In this document: piece after piece, positions 33,039-41,385 of the stretch | Numbering within the stretch: position 1 is the stretch's first letter | Layout: the number at the start of each line of letters is the position of its first letter | DNA from: Psychrobacillus sp044762655 | GTDB taxonomy: Bacteria; Bacillota; Bacilli; Bacillales_A; Planococcaceae | DNA: 64,000 bases | Assembly: GCF_044762655.1 (NCBI RefSeq) | Contig: NZ_JBIWER010000002.1 | Location: 62,001-126,000, forward strand | Direction of reading: 5' to 3' | Position numbers and translations under genes: made by a program | The notes under the pieces: model-generated | Told to the model about the DNA's origin: nothing | Seen by the model: the letters and a program-made list of their open reading frames with translations, nothing else | Databases searched by the model: none

Positions 33039-33086
33039 GTTTAAGAGTGATTTTGTTTAATGAACGATAGGGACATTTCTCCGTGC

Positions 33087-33743
33087 TTAAAAACCTAAAG
33101 CACTGCGAACATCTGCCATATAAGATTGACTTACAGGCAATTCGGTCCCATCCAGTAACTGAACTAGTAAATTGGAAGAAAAATCGCGTACAATTCGGTC
33201 GATAAATGAAATGTTTACAATATAAGAGCGGTGAATCCGTAAAAAGCTATCGGGTAGTCGAAGTTGTAAATCTTTCAGGGGGATACTTGTTTTATAAGGT
33301 TCCTTATTGGCATAGAACCATGTCTTTTTTTGGAGACTTTCTATATGTGACACTTTTTCAATTGGAATAGGCTTCCATTCATCTTCTTGCTTCCCAGTCA
33401 AAAATTTATAAGGAGCAGTAAGGGGGACTGAGTGATGAGGAGGGAGTATAACTACTAAGGCAGCCTTCTCTCCGTTAATCTCAATCGGATAACCGATTCC
33501 GAAATAAGGTGCTTGTGAAAATGTATCCACCAGTACAGCTTCTGTTCTACATCCTTTTCTCAGTACCAGATCTGCAATACTATTGGTCTGAAATTTTTGT
33601 CCTTCTTTTATATGAAGACCATGTCCCCTTGCCAAATAGTAAATATACTGATCCCCTACTGCAATAGCGATAGAGGCCTCTTTCGGAGCCCATTCCTCCA
33701 TTATTAAACTGTACTGTTTTAATTGTTCTTGTTTAAATTCCAC
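33087..33743 (-). CDS. LytTR-family DNA-binding regulator
   Basis: A 218-residue regulator. The C-terminal 100 residues are a LytTR domain (PIEKVSHIESLQKKTWFYAN, DLQLRLPDSFLRIHRSYIVNISFIDRIV). The N-terminal part (about 1-115: AIAVGDQYIYYLARGHGLHIKEGQ, FGIGYPIEINGEKAALVVI) is an unknown sensor, not a phospho-receiver. The frame is open to 33824, but GGAGGTG just before GTG at 33743 sets the start. It is divergent from aceA, so it may control the glyoxylate shunt in response to an acetate- or acyl-like signal; that is inference. Confidence 0.78.
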   Translation of the reverse strand: MEFKQEQLKQYSLIMEEWAPKEASIAIAVGDQYIYYLARGHGLHIKEGQKFQTNSIADLVLRKGCRTEAVLVDTFSQAPYFGIGYPIEINGEKAALVVILPPHHSVPLTAPYKFLTGKQEDEWKPIPIEKVSHIESLQKKTWFYANKEPYKTSIPLKDLQLRLPDSFLRIHRSYIVNISFIDRIVRDFSSNLLVQLLDGTELPVSQSYMADVRSALGF

Positions 33744-33873
33744 TAATACACCTCCAAAATCATAATATTCTGCATTCGTCATTCTGATTCTTCTTTCATC
33801 CCTAAAAAATGGTCTTTCATCCAAAAATCAATACAAGAAATATCATTGTGTTATATATTAGATTACAAGAAAA

Positions 33874-33892
33874 GGAACTGTTATGATACAGT
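33874..33892. promoter_or_regulatory. inverted repeat in the lytTR-aceA gap
   Basis: ACTGT-TATGAT-ACAGT is a near-symmetric site; the TATGAT in its centre is a possible -10 for aceA (with TTAGAT 18 bases upstream). It could be the operator of the LytTR regulator. Confidence 0.4.
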
Positions 33893-33949
33893 AAAAAAGT
33901 CGTATTTTTAAACAATGTTCCTCTAAAAAATATTAGGGAGTGTATGTAA

Positions 33950-35233
33950 ATGTCAAAAAGACAACAACAGGTAGAAGAGCTTCAACAACAATGGAAAGAA
34001 GAAAGTCGCTGGAAAGGAATTGAACGTCCATATTCAGCAGAGGAAGTAGTGAAACTAAGAGGATCTGTCATCATTGAACAAACATTAGCTCGTAAAGGAG
34101 CAGACCGTTTATGGAAGTCGCTTCACCAAGAAGACTTCATCAATGCCCTTGGAGCATTAACTGGTAACCAGGCAGTACAACAGGTAAAAGCTGGACTTCA
34201 AGCGATTTATTTAAGTGGTTGGCAAGTGGCAGCAGATGCAAACCTTTCGGGACAAATGTATCCGGACCAAAGCTTATACCCAGCGAACAGCGTACCGGCC
34301 GTAGTTAAGCGTATTAATCAAGCGTTACAGCGTGCAGACCAGATTGACCAAGCAGAAGGTAGGGAAGATGAGTTTGACTGGTTCGCGCCTATCATTGCAG
34401 ATGCGGAAGCAGGGTTTGGTGGACCATTAAATGTTTTTGAACTAATGAAAGGTATGATTGAAGCTGGAGCAGCTGGCGTACATTTAGAGGATCAACTTGC
34501 ATCGGAGAAGAAATGTGGTCACCTTGGAGGTAAGGTTCTTCTGCCAACTCAAAATGCTATACGTAATTTAGTATCAGCTAGACTTGCTGCAGATGTAATG
34601 GGTGTACCAACTGTACTAATTGCACGTACAGATGCAGATGCTGCTGATATGGTTACAAGTGACATTGATCCACGTGACGCGGATTTCTTAACAGGCGAAA
34701 GAACACCTGAGGGATTCTTCAGAACAAAACCAGGAATCGAACAAGCAATTGCACGTGGCTTAGCTTACGCGCCATATGCAGATCTTATCTGGTGTGAAAC
34801 GTCACACCCTAGTTTAGAGGAAGCAAAACAATTCGCTGACGCTATTCATGCACAATTCCCAGACAAATTGCTAGCTTACAATTGTTCGCCATCATTCAAC
34901 TGGGAAGCAAACCTGGATCAAGAAACAATTGCAAAGTATCAAGTAGAGCTAGGGAAAATGGGCTATAAATTCCAATTCGTAACACTAGCCGGTTTCCACG
35001 CTTTGAACCACAGCATGTTTGAACTAGCGCATGACTATAAAACAAACGGCATGGCTGCTTACTCTAAGCTTCAACAAGCAGAATTCGCAAACGAAGCAAA
35101 AGGGTACACGGCGACTAAACATCAGCGTGAAGTAGGAACTGGATACTTCGATGAAATCTCACAAATCGTTTCGGGAGGAACTTCTTCTACTACAGCGATG
35201 AAAGGTTCTACAGAGGTAGCACAATTTGCTTAA
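33950..35233 (+). CDS. aceA: isocitrate lyase
   Basis: Splits isocitrate to glyoxylate and succinate, the first step of the glyoxylate shunt. Signature KKCGHLGGK near residue 188, DAEAGFGGPLNVFEL, and the substrate region AYNCSPSFNWEA are all intact in 427 residues, the typical length in Firmicutes. Operon with aceB 31 bp on. Growth on acetate or fatty acids is implied. Confidence 0.95.
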   Translation: MSKRQQQVEELQQQWKEESRWKGIERPYSAEEVVKLRGSVIIEQTLARKGADRLWKSLHQEDFINALGALTGNQAVQQVKAGLQAIYLSGWQVAADANLSGQMYPDQSLYPANSVPAVVKRINQALQRADQIDQAEGREDEFDWFAPIIADAEAGFGGPLNVFELMKGMIEAGAAGVHLEDQLASEKKCGHLGGKVLLPTQNAIRNLVSARLAADVMGVPTVLIARTDADAADMVTSDIDPRDADFLTGERTPEGFFRTKPGIEQAIARGLAYAPYADLIWCETSHPSLEEAKQFADAIHAQFPDKLLAYNCSPSFNWEANLDQETIAKYQVELGKMGYKFQFVTLAGFHALNHSMFELAHDYKTNGMAAYSKLQQAEFANEAKGYTATKHQREVGTGYFDEISQIVSGGTSSTTAMKGSTEVAQFA

Positions 35234-35264
35234 ACCAAACATGGGGATGGGAGGTTAATGATAA

Positions 35265-36863
35265 ATGGAACAACTAACGACGAGAAGAATTGAAATCGTA
35301 GGGAAAGAAGTTGAAGGGATTCACGAAATCTTAACGCCAGAAGCATTAGAGTTCGTGGCTTCCCTCCATTACCTTTTTGATAATAGAAGAAAAGAATTGT
35401 TACAAGCTCGCCAAACTCGTCAAGAAAATCTAGATAGTGGTGGGACATTAGACTTTTTACCGGAAACTAAAGCGATTCGAGAAGGGGATTGGACAATTGC
35501 TCCTCTCCCCGAAGATTTACAGGATCGCCGAGTAGAAATAACCGGCCCAGTAAATCGCAAAATGGTTATCAATGCACTAAATTCAGGTGCCAAAACATTT
35601 ATGGCTTGTTTTGAAGATGCTACTTCTCCAACTTGGGAGAATATGATTGAAGGTCAACTCAACATGCGCGATGCTGTGCGTAAAACAATCTCTTATACAC
35701 AGCCTGAAACCGGTAAAGTGTATAACCTGAAAGAACAGCCAGCTGTACTTATTGTAAGACCAAGAGGATTTCACCTTTTGGAGAAAAATATACAAATTGA
35801 TGGTAAGCCGATATCAGGTAGCTTCTTCGACTTTGGACTTTATTTCTTCCATAATGCAAAAGAAGCAATCGCTCAGGGAACTGGTCCTTACTTTTACTTG
35901 CCGAAGCTAGAAAGTCATTTGGAAGCACGATTATGGAATGATATTTTCGTATACACACAGCAACAATTAGATGTTCCTAAGGGGACGATTAAGGCAACTG
36001 TTTTAATCGAAACAATTATGGCAGCATTCGAAATGGATGAAATTTTATATGAGCTTCGTGATCATTCTGCTGGTCTAAACTGTGGACGTTGGGATTATAT
36101 ATTCAGTTATATTAAACGACTTCGCAATCAATCACAGGTCATCTTGCCAGACCGAGGCCAAGTAACAATGACGTCACCATTTATGCGTGCTTATTCGCAA
36201 TTATGTATCCAAACCTGCCATCGACGAAATGCATCCGCTATTGGTGGAATGGCCGCACAAATTCCTATAAAAGGGGACGAAACAGCCAACGCCGCAGCTT
36301 TCGCCAAAGTAAGCGAAGACAAACGTAGAGAAGCGACGGACGGACATGATGGAACATGGGTAGCGCATCCTGGTCTAGTACCGGTGGCTTGGGAGCAATT
36401 CCAAGAACATATGCCTACACCAAACCAGATTCATCGAAAACGAGAGGATGTTCACGTAACCGCTCAAGATTTACTTGAAGTACCTAAAGGAACTATTACA
36501 GAAGAGGGGCTACGCATGAACTGTAGCGTAGGGGTCCAATATATCGCATCTTGGCTACGTGGAAATGGAGCAGCGCCGATTAATAACTTGATGGAAGATG
36601 CCGCGACAGCAGAAATTTCTAGGACACAAGTGTGGCAATGGATTAGACATCCAAAAGGAAAACTGGAGGATGGTCGAAAAATTACCATACCTTTAGTAGA
36701 ACAAGTGTTAACAGAGGAATTAGGAAAACTAAAAGCTTCGTTTGGTAATGAAGCTTATGGGAATGGTCGCTATACAGAAGCTGCGGAGCTATTTCTATCA
36801 TTAGTAAGAGAAGATAAATTTATCGAATTTCTCACATTGCCAGGCTACGAAAAGATTAGCTAA
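35265..36863 (+). CDS. aceB: malate synthase A
   Basis: Condenses glyoxylate with acetyl-CoA to malate, the second step of the shunt. The 532 residues show the type-A pattern: FMACFEDATSPTWENMIEGQ, RPRGFHLLEKN, LETIMAAFEMDEILYELRDHS, and GKVSEDKRREATDGHDGTWVAHP-like block. Type A (about 530 residues), not the longer G form. GGGAGG precedes the ATG. Co-transcribed with aceA. Confidence 0.95.
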   Translation: MEQLTTRRIEIVGKEVEGIHEILTPEALEFVASLHYLFDNRRKELLQARQTRQENLDSGGTLDFLPETKAIREGDWTIAPLPEDLQDRRVEITGPVNRKMVINALNSGAKTFMACFEDATSPTWENMIEGQLNMRDAVRKTISYTQPETGKVYNLKEQPAVLIVRPRGFHLLEKNIQIDGKPISGSFFDFGLYFFHNAKEAIAQGTGPYFYLPKLESHLEARLWNDIFVYTQQQLDVPKGTIKATVLIETIMAAFEMDEILYELRDHSAGLNCGRWDYIFSYIKRLRNQSQVILPDRGQVTMTSPFMRAYSQLCIQTCHRRNASAIGGMAAQIPIKGDETANAAAFAKVSEDKRREATDGHDGTWVAHPGLVPVAWEQFQEHMPTPNQIHRKREDVHVTAQDLLEVPKGTITEEGLRMNCSVGVQYIASWLRGNGAAPINNLMEDAATAEISRTQVWQWIRHPKGKLEDGRKITIPLVEQVLTEELGKLKASFGNEAYGNGRYTEAAELFLSLVREDKFIEFLTLPGYEKIS

Positions 36864-36893
36864 ACAAACAATCCATTCAAGGAGGTGATTTGC

Positions 36894-37016
36894 ATGAAAA
36901 CAACTACTCAAGAAGTAAATACAAAGCATTGTCGTGAATGTGGATGTGTTATTAATGAGCAAGTAGAATCATCCCTTTACGAGTGCGAACGTTGCATAGG
37001 CATGAACGAGGAATAA
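36894..37016 (+). CDS. YhfH-like 40-residue zinc-ribbon protein
   Basis: A small protein behind aceB, below usual ORF cut-offs, with a perfect AAGGAGGTGAT seven bases before the ATG. It contains CRECG and CERC, two Cys pairs of a small zinc ribbon, resembling the YhfH family of Bacillales (role unknown). Confidence 0.7.
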   Translation: MKTTTQEVNTKHCRECGCVINEQVESSLYECERCIGMNEE

Positions 37017-37032
37017 CTATAACTAAATATAC

Positions 37033-37072
37033 AAAAAACCAGTGAGGACGCATATAGTTCCACTGGTTTTTT
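37033..37072 (+). terminator. terminator of the ace unit
   Basis: AAAAAACCAGTG / CACTGGTTTTTT (12 bp), 16-base loop, T run on the plus side. Confidence 0.88.
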
Positions 37073-37127
37073 GTGTATTACACTATTATTATTAATATAA
37101 AATTACCTTTGAAAGGTGACATATAAA

Positions 37128-37421
37128 ATGGCAACTTCTGAAAAAGAATTAAGGACTTGTAGCAAAGGACATAAGTATTATAAAAGCAGTGACTGTCCGA
37201 CCTGTCCAACTTGTGAGCAAGAAAACAAACCGGATAGCGGATTTCTATCGCTGCTCTCAGCACCAGCAAGAAGGGCGTTAGTGCATAATGGAGTAACCTC
37301 TTTGCAGAAACTCTCTGCATTCAGTGAAAAAGAAATCTTGAAACTTCATGGTATAGGTCCAGCTTCATTACCCATACTTAGATCTAGCTTAGAGGAAGAG
37401 GGTTTGACCTTCAGAAATTAA
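37128..37421 (+). CDS. helix-hairpin-helix protein with Cys-rich start
   Basis: A 97-residue protein. The N-terminal part is rich in Cys and Lys (CSKGHKYYKSSDCPTCPTC, a likely zinc ribbon), and the rest (about 40-97) resembles the alpha-subunit C-terminal domain or helix-hairpin-helix fold (LSAPARRALVHNGVTSLQKLSAFSEKEILKLHGIGPASLPILR). Such small proteins occur in Bacillales; they may bind DNA or RNA polymerase. ATG at 37128 is eight bases after AAAGGTGA; GTG at 37116 is inside that site. Confidence 0.65.
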   Translation: MATSEKELRTCSKGHKYYKSSDCPTCPTCEQENKPDSGFLSLLSAPARRALVHNGVTSLQKLSAFSEKEILKLHGIGPASLPILRSSLEEEGLTFRN

Positions 37422-37422
37422 T

Positions 37423-37472
37423 AACACCATACAAAATGCATCGCAAAATCGCGATGCATTTTGTATGGTGTT
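37423..37472. terminator. exceptionally long perfect terminator stem
   Basis: A perfect 22-bp stem (37423-37444 with 37451-37472) and a six-base loop AAAATC, ending TGGTGTTTTAG. It separates the HhH gene from the convergent BsuPI lipoprotein gene and serves both. Confidence 0.85.
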
Positions 37473-37480
37473 TTAGAACC

Positions 37481-38164
37481 CTATTCAGCAGGATACGTAG
37501 TTTGAATGATTTTTTGCCCATTTTCTTCTACATATTCAATGATTAGTTGTGTGCCTTTCTCAAGGTTTTCAAACTGAGGCCTTGCTACCACAGATAATTG
37601 CATTACTTCCATACCGCCTTCTAGATTTTTCACTTCAATGGAGTGAGGATCTACTAGTCCGGTAAAAGTGACTTCCTGTGTTTGAACGACTAGTTTTCCA
37701 GGCGACTTCAATAATTCATACGCGACCTCTTCCTTTTGCTCATTTAATCCTTCTGCAGTTGACCAAACGACCAATGTATAGGACCCCGCAGGCACTCCCG
37801 CAAGCTCTTCTGCCAGGTTGAGTGGAATCTTCCATTCTTCACTAGGCTGTAGTTTCTTTTCTTGCTTTTCTTGTATGAATAATTTATTTGCTGAATAAGT
37901 GTAAATGACTGCATTCGCTTTGTTTAATAGTTGGAATTCGATTTGTTGACCACTCGACATCTCCAAAACAGCTTCTTCTGATGATTCATTTTTAATCGTA
38001 AAAGATCCTAGCCCATCTGCTGTTACATCAAGCTGCGTGGATAAATGTGCTTTTTCGGGTACACTTCCAGTAGTAGAGTCCGTTGCACTTGATCCGCAGC
38101 CAGCTAAGATAAAGAAAGGGATTGCAAATAGTAAAAACAGACCAATTTTGTTTCCTATTCTCAT
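37481..38164 (-). CDS. BsuPI-domain lipoprotein
   Basis: A 227-residue lipoprotein: hydrophobic N-terminus ending in the lipobox ILAGC, then a BsuPI domain (about 50-155: GLGSFTIKNESSEEAVLEMSSGQQIEFQLL, TYSANKLFI, AGVPAGSYTLVVWSTA) related to the intracellular proteinase inhibitor, here exported. The last part (about 160-227) is similar to no domain I know. AGGAGGTG precedes the ATG at 38164; the longer frame from 38230 lacks a site. A paralogue lies at 38852, with the ASCH gene between. Confidence 0.8.
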   Translation of the reverse strand: MRIGNKIGLFLLFAIPFFILAGCGSSATDSTTGSVPEKAHLSTQLDVTADGLGSFTIKNESSEEAVLEMSSGQQIEFQLLNKANAVIYTYSANKLFIQEKQEKKLQPSEEWKIPLNLAEELAGVPAGSYTLVVWSTAEGLNEQKEEVAYELLKSPGKLVVQTQEVTFTGLVDPHSIEVKNLEGGMEVMQLSVVARPQFENLEKGTQLIIEYVEENGQKIIQTTYPAE

Positions 38165-38243
38165 GTTGTACACCTCCTGTATAAGAATTAGACCATTTTT
38201 TGGATAAAAAGTTACACCCAGAGAGAACAATAATTTTTACACA

Positions 38244-38281
38244 AAAAAACTTCCCTGTGTAAAACACAGAGAAGTTTTTTT
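38244..38281. terminator. bidirectional terminator
   Basis: AAAAAAACTTCCCTGTG / CACAGAGAAGTTTTTTT with a five-base loop and one A bulge. Terminates the ASCH gene on the minus strand and could end plus-strand read-through. Confidence 0.85.
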
Positions 38282-38627
38282 ATGCTTTTACAGGGCTGAA
38301 TTCATGTACCCATACAGTCATATGAGGTAACCACGGCATACCTGGGTGATAAGACAAAATGGATTGTTTATAATCCTCTACCGATTCAAAGCCCTCTTGT
38401 TTTGCGTGTTCATCCGCCAAATCACCTAGTGTTTGAATGTATACACGGTCTACTACAAAGGACTGTCCTTGAAGCTCCATTATTTCGCCTACATCTGCAT
38501 AGCGACCATTACGGCGTGTAGCAGTTTTTTTTCCTTGTAATACTAAAGCAACATCTGATTCCATTGTTACTAATCTTTCGACGGAACATGTTTTTGGAGG
38601 TAAATTTGTTTTTTCGTGATTTGTCAT
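38280..38627 (-). CDS. ASCH-domain protein
   Basis: A 115-residue protein whose core (DVALVLQGKKTATRRNGRYADVGEIMELQGQSFVVDRVY) matches ASCH-type domains, which bind RNA or modified nucleosides. The family includes YqfB amidohydrolase; exact role not readable. AAGGTGG before the ATG. Lies between two BsuPI lipoprotein genes. Confidence 0.7.
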   Translation of the reverse strand: MTNHEKTNLPPKTCSVERLVTMESDVALVLQGKKTATRRNGRYADVGEIMELQGQSFVVDRVYIQTLGDLADEHAKQEGFESVEDYKQSILSYHPGMPWLPHMTVWVHEFSPVKA

Positions 38628-38752
38628 TTATAGCCCACCTTGTTTAAAAAATTTCTACTTCTTTCAAGTGTACATGTTAAACGTATTGCAGACTATGGTT
38701 AAAAAAGCTCTTTTTTAGAAGACCAGAAAGTATCTACTATTTAGTTATTATC

Positions 38753-38852
38753 TGTCCAGCTGGAGCGCTTCAGACTTGTAGAAAAGGCAAAGAGAGCCTT
38801 TTACTTCAAGTCGTCCAACGTTTTCGCTGCAGGGCGGGTCTGCTACTTTTCT
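38753..38852. repeat. dispersed GTCCAGCT repeat
   Basis: About 100 bases starting TGTCCAGCTGGAGCGC and ending GCTACTTTTCTTA; inside, AAAAGGC / GCCTTTT forms a hairpin flanked by ACTTG / CAAGT. Two relatives occur at 50464-50540 and within 52985-53290. I recall similar elements from many Bacillales intergenic regions. The rest of the 38628-38851 gap holds nothing else. Confidence 0.55.
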
Positions 38853-39709
38853 TAGTTAGGTCTAGTGTAGAGTTTATCCCGTGTGAATGGCTCCGTCACC
38901 ACTATATGCGCTAGTTCCACAGGTGCCTTACCTTCTTTTTCAAAATATATTTCCTCTAATTTTGGGAAATTTTCAAAGTAGGACTGAACAATTGTCCCAA
39001 TAAATATATTTTCTCCAGCACTTCCTTGTACATTAACCAGTCCATTGTCCATATTCAAGATTAGTTTCATGTTATTATTCTCCAAACGGTAATCAATTAA
39101 CCCAACATCGAGCACCATAATTTCTTCGAATATTTGACGCACTAAATCTCCTGTAGGATCAATAGTTACCTCGTATGGTTCTACATATTCCGCATTTGCG
39201 TCTCCTCTATAGACAGTAATTGTTCCCTTGCTTTCTTCCGTTGATTCACTTCCTGACCATTCATAAGCTACCTCTTGTTTTTGATCACTTAACGTTTCTG
39301 CAGTCGACCAGGCTACAAGCGTATATGAACCCGCAGGTACTTCTGCGAATTCTGTTTTTAAGTCAAGAGATATGACAATTTCTTCGTTTGGTTGCAGTAC
39401 TTTTTCGGAAATCATTAGAATGAATACTTTATCGGCCGAATAAGTGAATACAGTATCACCTTCCTTGTCTAAAAGCTGATATTCTATTTCCTGTCCGCTC
39501 GGATACGTTAAAGTCGTTTCTTCCGCTGTTTCATTTTTTATCGTAAACGTACCGTTACCATCTTCTTTAACTTCTAGTTTAGTTGTGATACTTTCATCCT
39601 CCTGTTGTTGCGATTCACTACCGGTATTGCTATCTGAATTATTCGTTCCACAGCCTGCTAGGACCAAAATAATAAAAAACGAAAATACACTCCATATATG
39701 TCTTTTCAA
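38852..39709 (-). CDS. BsuPI-domain lipoprotein with extra C-terminal domain
   Basis: A 285-residue lipoprotein: lipobox VLAGC near residue 19, a BsuPI domain (about 45-150) very like that at 37481 (NGTFTIKNETAEETTLTYPSGQEIEYQLLD, TYSADKVFI, VPAGSYTLVAWSTAE), and a C-terminal region (about 165-285: GTITVYRGDANAEYVEPYEVTI, LVNVQGSAGENIFIGTIVQSYF) that reads like GerM-type domains of spore and envelope lipoproteins. TTG at 39709 with GGAG upstream is preferred over the GTG inside it. Confidence 0.75.
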   Translation of the reverse strand: MKRHIWSVFSFFIILVLAGCGTNNSDSNTGSESQQQEDESITTKLEVKEDGNGTFTIKNETAEETTLTYPSGQEIEYQLLDKEGDTVFTYSADKVFILMISEKVLQPNEEIVISLDLKTEFAEVPAGSYTLVAWSTAETLSDQKQEVAYEWSGSESTEESKGTITVYRGDANAEYVEPYEVTIDPTGDLVRQIFEEIMVLDVGLIDYRLENNNMKLILNMDNGLVNVQGSAGENIFIGTIVQSYFENFPKLEEIYFEKEGKAPVELAHIVVTEPFTRDKLYTRPN

Positions 39710-39816
39710 TATAATCACTCCTTTATAAGATTAGACAGTTCAGCTCGTAGAAAGTTACATAGTAAATTGTTAGAAAAATAAGATATTGGTATAATTGTGT
39801 CATAGGGGGAGATTCA

Positions 39817-40383
39817 GTGAACAGAAAGGTATTAATTTTATTCTTACTGATAGCTTTTGTAATGGTTGGTATTTTTGTTTATAACGAACAGTTTAGTGCA
39901 GAGGCTATTAAAAAGAAAATAGTTAACCAAGAGGGCTATACATTCGAGCTTCAAAAGGAGAATGTCCCAATTGAGTTCTTTATCAAACCAGATTGGATTC
40001 CTATCTCATCAGAAGAACCCTTAACAATTGATGAAACAGTTTATTCGGATGAACAAACAAATATAGTTCTAATGGAAGTGAACAAAAGAGGCGAGCATTT
40101 AACCTTTTCTTTTGATACAAAGTATCGGTTGAATCGAGAAAGTGGGAATTTACTCGTAAATTATACGATGAATCCAGGTGGAGGGATAACAACTAAGAGC
40201 AGTATGGATGATATTCAACTAATTGATAAGAATCATAATAAGATAGAAACAAACGGGGAAGGGAGGGGACCTGACGAAAAGTTTGGCTTTGATATAGACC
40301 ACGGACAATACGCTACAATTGCAGATGGTTTTTTTGTTAGATACAACTTATTCAATAAATATTCATACAAAAAAATTAAATAA
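39817..40383 (+). CDS. secreted or membrane-anchored protein, unknown
   Basis: A 188-residue protein not recognised. An N-terminal hydrophobic segment (residues 4-22) without lipobox is followed by a beta-rich extracytoplasmic part with GGGITTKSSMDDIQLI and GEGRGPDEKFGFDID. GTG start behind GGGGAGA. Stand-alone gene with its own terminator, just before the two-component system. Confidence 0.5.
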   Translation: MNRKVLILFLLIAFVMVGIFVYNEQFSAEAIKKKIVNQEGYTFELQKENVPIEFFIKPDWIPISSEEPLTIDETVYSDEQTNIVLMEVNKRGEHLTFSFDTKYRLNRESGNLLVNYTMNPGGGITTKSSMDDIQLIDKNHNKIETNGEGRGPDEKFGFDIDHGQYATIADGFFVRYNLFNKYSYKKIK

Positions 40384-40390
40384 AAGTATT

Positions 40391-40439
40391 AAATGCGTTC
40401 ATTAGTGGCTAACCCATTTAGAACGCATTTATTGTTTTT
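40391..40439 (+). terminator. terminator of the unknown exported protein gene
   Basis: AAATGCGTTC / GAACGCATTT, 20-base loop, followed by ATTGTTTTT. Confidence 0.75.
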
Positions 40440-40547
40440 ATATAGTAATGGTTTTCTTAAGAATTTCTTCATATTTTCCCTACTGGAATGTTAAGGAATG
40501 AAGGGTACAATAAGTAACATAAGAACGCCATGCCAGGAGGTAAGTAA

Positions 40548-41240
40548 ATGACACAGCTTACAGTATTAGTAACCGATGATGACCAAGATATTCGAGATGG
40601 CATCGAAATTTACTTGAAAAATGAAGGATATCGTGTTTTAAAGGCTGCTGACGGATTAGAGGCTTTGCAGTTAATAGAAGAAAACGAAGTTCATGTCATT
40701 GTGTTGGATATTATGATGCCGAAAATGGACGGTATTTCTGCAACATTTAAAATTAGAGAGCAAAGAAATATCCCAATTATTATGTTGAGTGCGAAAGCCG
40801 AGGACTCGGATAAAATTCATGGATTGTCTGTTGGAGCAGACGATTATGTGACGAAGCCTTTTCATCCGATGGAATTGGTGGCACGAGTGAAGTCACAGCT
40901 AAGAAGATATACGAAATTAGGGAATTATCAAGGACAGCAGCAAGTGATTGAAATCGATGGATTAGTATTAAACAAAGAAGCGAAGGATCTTTCAGTAGAA
41001 GGAGAGTCCGTTAAACTAACGCCGATTGAGTTTAAAATCACAGAGCTTTTGATGACAAATGCAGGACGTGTTTTTTCCATCAATGAAATATACGAACGTG
41101 TGTGGAATGAACCCGCCTATAACGCTGAAAATATAGTAGCAGTTCATATCCGAAAAATTCGAGAAAAAATAGAAACAGATCCTAAAAATCCTAGATACTT
41201 AAAGGTGGTGTGGGGTGTTGGCTATAAAATCGACAAGTAA
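40548..41240 (+). CDS. OmpR-family response regulator
   Basis: A 230-residue DNA-binding response regulator: receiver domain (about 1-115; acidic pocket DDDQD, phospho-acceptor Asp54 in VLDIMMPKMDG, conserved Lys in VTKPFHP) and winged-helix effector (about 130-230, LTPIEFKITELLM, VWGVGYKID). AGGAGG before the ATG. Its last 26 bases overlap a small ORF that leads into the kinase gene, so the three are translated as one unit. Confidence 0.92.
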   Translation: MTQLTVLVTDDDQDIRDGIEIYLKNEGYRVLKAADGLEALQLIEENEVHVIVLDIMMPKMDGISATFKIREQRNIPIIMLSAKAEDSDKIHGLSVGADDYVTKPFHPMELVARVKSQLRRYTKLGNYQGQQQVIEIDGLVLNKEAKDLSVEGESVKLTPIEFKITELLMTNAGRVFSINEIYERVWNEPAYNAENIVAVHIRKIREKIETDPKNPRYLKVVWGVGYKIDK

Positions 41241-41385
41241 AATGAGTTTTCTTCTATCTATTGTGGCAATTGTCTGTGGGATACTTTGCTTGTTTTATTG
41301 TATAACCAACCTAATGCCTTTAGTAGAAATAAGAGAGAGCTTTGTGAAAATCATCCAAAACATGAAAGGGGGCGTAGCAGGGTGA
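41215..41385 (+). CDS. 56-residue membrane ORF between regulator and kinase
   Basis: An ORF not seen with normal cut-offs. GTG at 41215 lies five bases after the AAAGGTGGTG (41201-41210); the frame overlaps the last 26 bases of the regulator gene and its TGA (41383-41385) overlaps the kinase GTG at 41382. The product has one strong helix (about 10-31, MSFLLSIVAIVCGILCLFYC) and a short tail (LVEIRESFVKIIQNMKGG). It may be a small accessory protein of the kinase, or a remnant of an older N-terminus, since kinases often start by overlapping the regulator stop here. TTG 41218 and ATG 41242 are alternative starts. Confidence 0.5.
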   Translation: MLAIKSTSKMSFLLSIVAIVCGILCLFYCITNLMPLVEIRESFVKIIQNMKGGVAG

